A DNA stretch of 5,338 nt from Aquificota bacterium. GTDB lineage: Bacteria; Thermosulfidibacterota; Thermosulfidibacteria; Thermosulfidibacterales; Thermosulfidibacteraceae. Under the pieces are notes generated by a model. That model was not told the origin of the DNA. It searched no databases and saw nothing but the letters and a program-made list of their open reading frames with translations. Positions 5,318 through 5,338 of this stretch are shown here, one piece after another (position 1 is the first letter of the stretch; the number at the start of each line of letters is the position of its first letter). The position numbers and the translations under genes are program-made. The DNA is taken from positions 1 to 5,338 of the forward strand of contig WGAU01000090.1 of assembly GCA_015494645.1 (NCBI GenBank). Reading direction: 5' to 3'.

Positions 5318-5338
5318 CTGTCTCTTATACACATCTCC
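5318..5338. other. Tn5/Nextera sequencing adapter remnant (not genomic)
   Basis: Bases 5318-5336 are exactly CTGTCTCTTATACACATCT, the 19-bp hyperactive Tn5 mosaic end used in Nextera libraries. The next two bases, CC, match the i7-side adapter continuation and not the GA expected on the i5 side. Read on the minus strand, it supplies a false ATG and the peptide MCIRDS in frame with the secretin. It marks untrimmed library adapter at a contig end, not a transposon in the organism. Confidence 0.97.

Noticed and set aside
5317..5334. ATG 5334 as the real secretin start
   Set aside because: The ATG and nearly all of the first six codons are Tn5/Nextera mosaic-end sequence. The secretin N-domains are missing, so the gene is truncated, not complete.
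5318..5338. A natural Tn5-like transposon end
   Set aside because: The sequence is the engineered 19-bp mosaic end followed by library adapter bases at the very end of the contig. No transposase or flanking duplication is visible.
1..5338. A novel defence, CRISPR, toxin-antitoxin, retron or riboswitch system
   Set aside because: No spaced repeat array, reverse transcriptase, nuclease or structured leader was seen, and the DNA is almost entirely filled by housekeeping genes.

Overview
This window looks like the end of an assembled contig from a bacterial, probably metagenomic, genome. It carries eight protein genes and almost no non-coding DNA. The right edge (5318-5338) is not genomic: it is the 19-bp Tn5/Nextera mosaic end plus two further adapter bases. 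The leftmost and rightmost genes are both cut.

Layout. Positions 1-308 (minus) are the start of proC (pyrroline-5-carboxylate reductase). Positions 398-670 (plus) are hup, a 90-residue HU DNA-binding protein, the only plus-strand gene. The 89-bp divergent gap between them holds a near-consensus sigma-70 promoter for hup and overlapping small palindromes at its -35 box. hup converges on a long minus-strand operon, with a GC-rich hairpin (681-709) between them. Read in the direction of transcription, that operon is: type IV pilus/type II secretin (pilQ-like, 5' truncated) - aroC - aroK - an acidic TPR-repeat protein - aroQ (type II dehydroquinase) - an M24B Xaa-Pro peptidase. Every junction overlaps, by 1, 23, 16, 4 and 4 nt, so the genes are probably cotranscribed and translationally coupled. 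Two of them (aroK and the peptidase) appear to start with TTG.

How the genes work together. AroQ, AroK and AroC catalyse steps 3, 5 and 7 of the shikimate/chorismate pathway; aroB, aroE and aroA are not in the window. The secretin is an outer-membrane pore protein. Linkage of pilQ to aro genes is known from proteobacteria (pilQ-aroK-aroB), and this window has a variant with aroC next to pilQ. The TPR protein is the only gene without an assignable function.

Organism. A secretin implies a diderm. Heavy use of AGA/AGG for Arg and ATA for Ile, protein cores rich in charged residues and extreme gene packing suggest a thermophilic or deep-branching diderm (Aquificota- or Thermodesulfobacteriota-like lineages are possible). 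There is no rRNA or other decisive marker, so this is only a lean. The secretin gene is clearly more AT-rich (about 32-35% GC in sampled 60-base lines) than the adjacent aroC (about 47-58% in sampled lines). I see no phage, CRISPR, tRNA, insertion sequence or defence system. The window is mostly ordinary housekeeping DNA.
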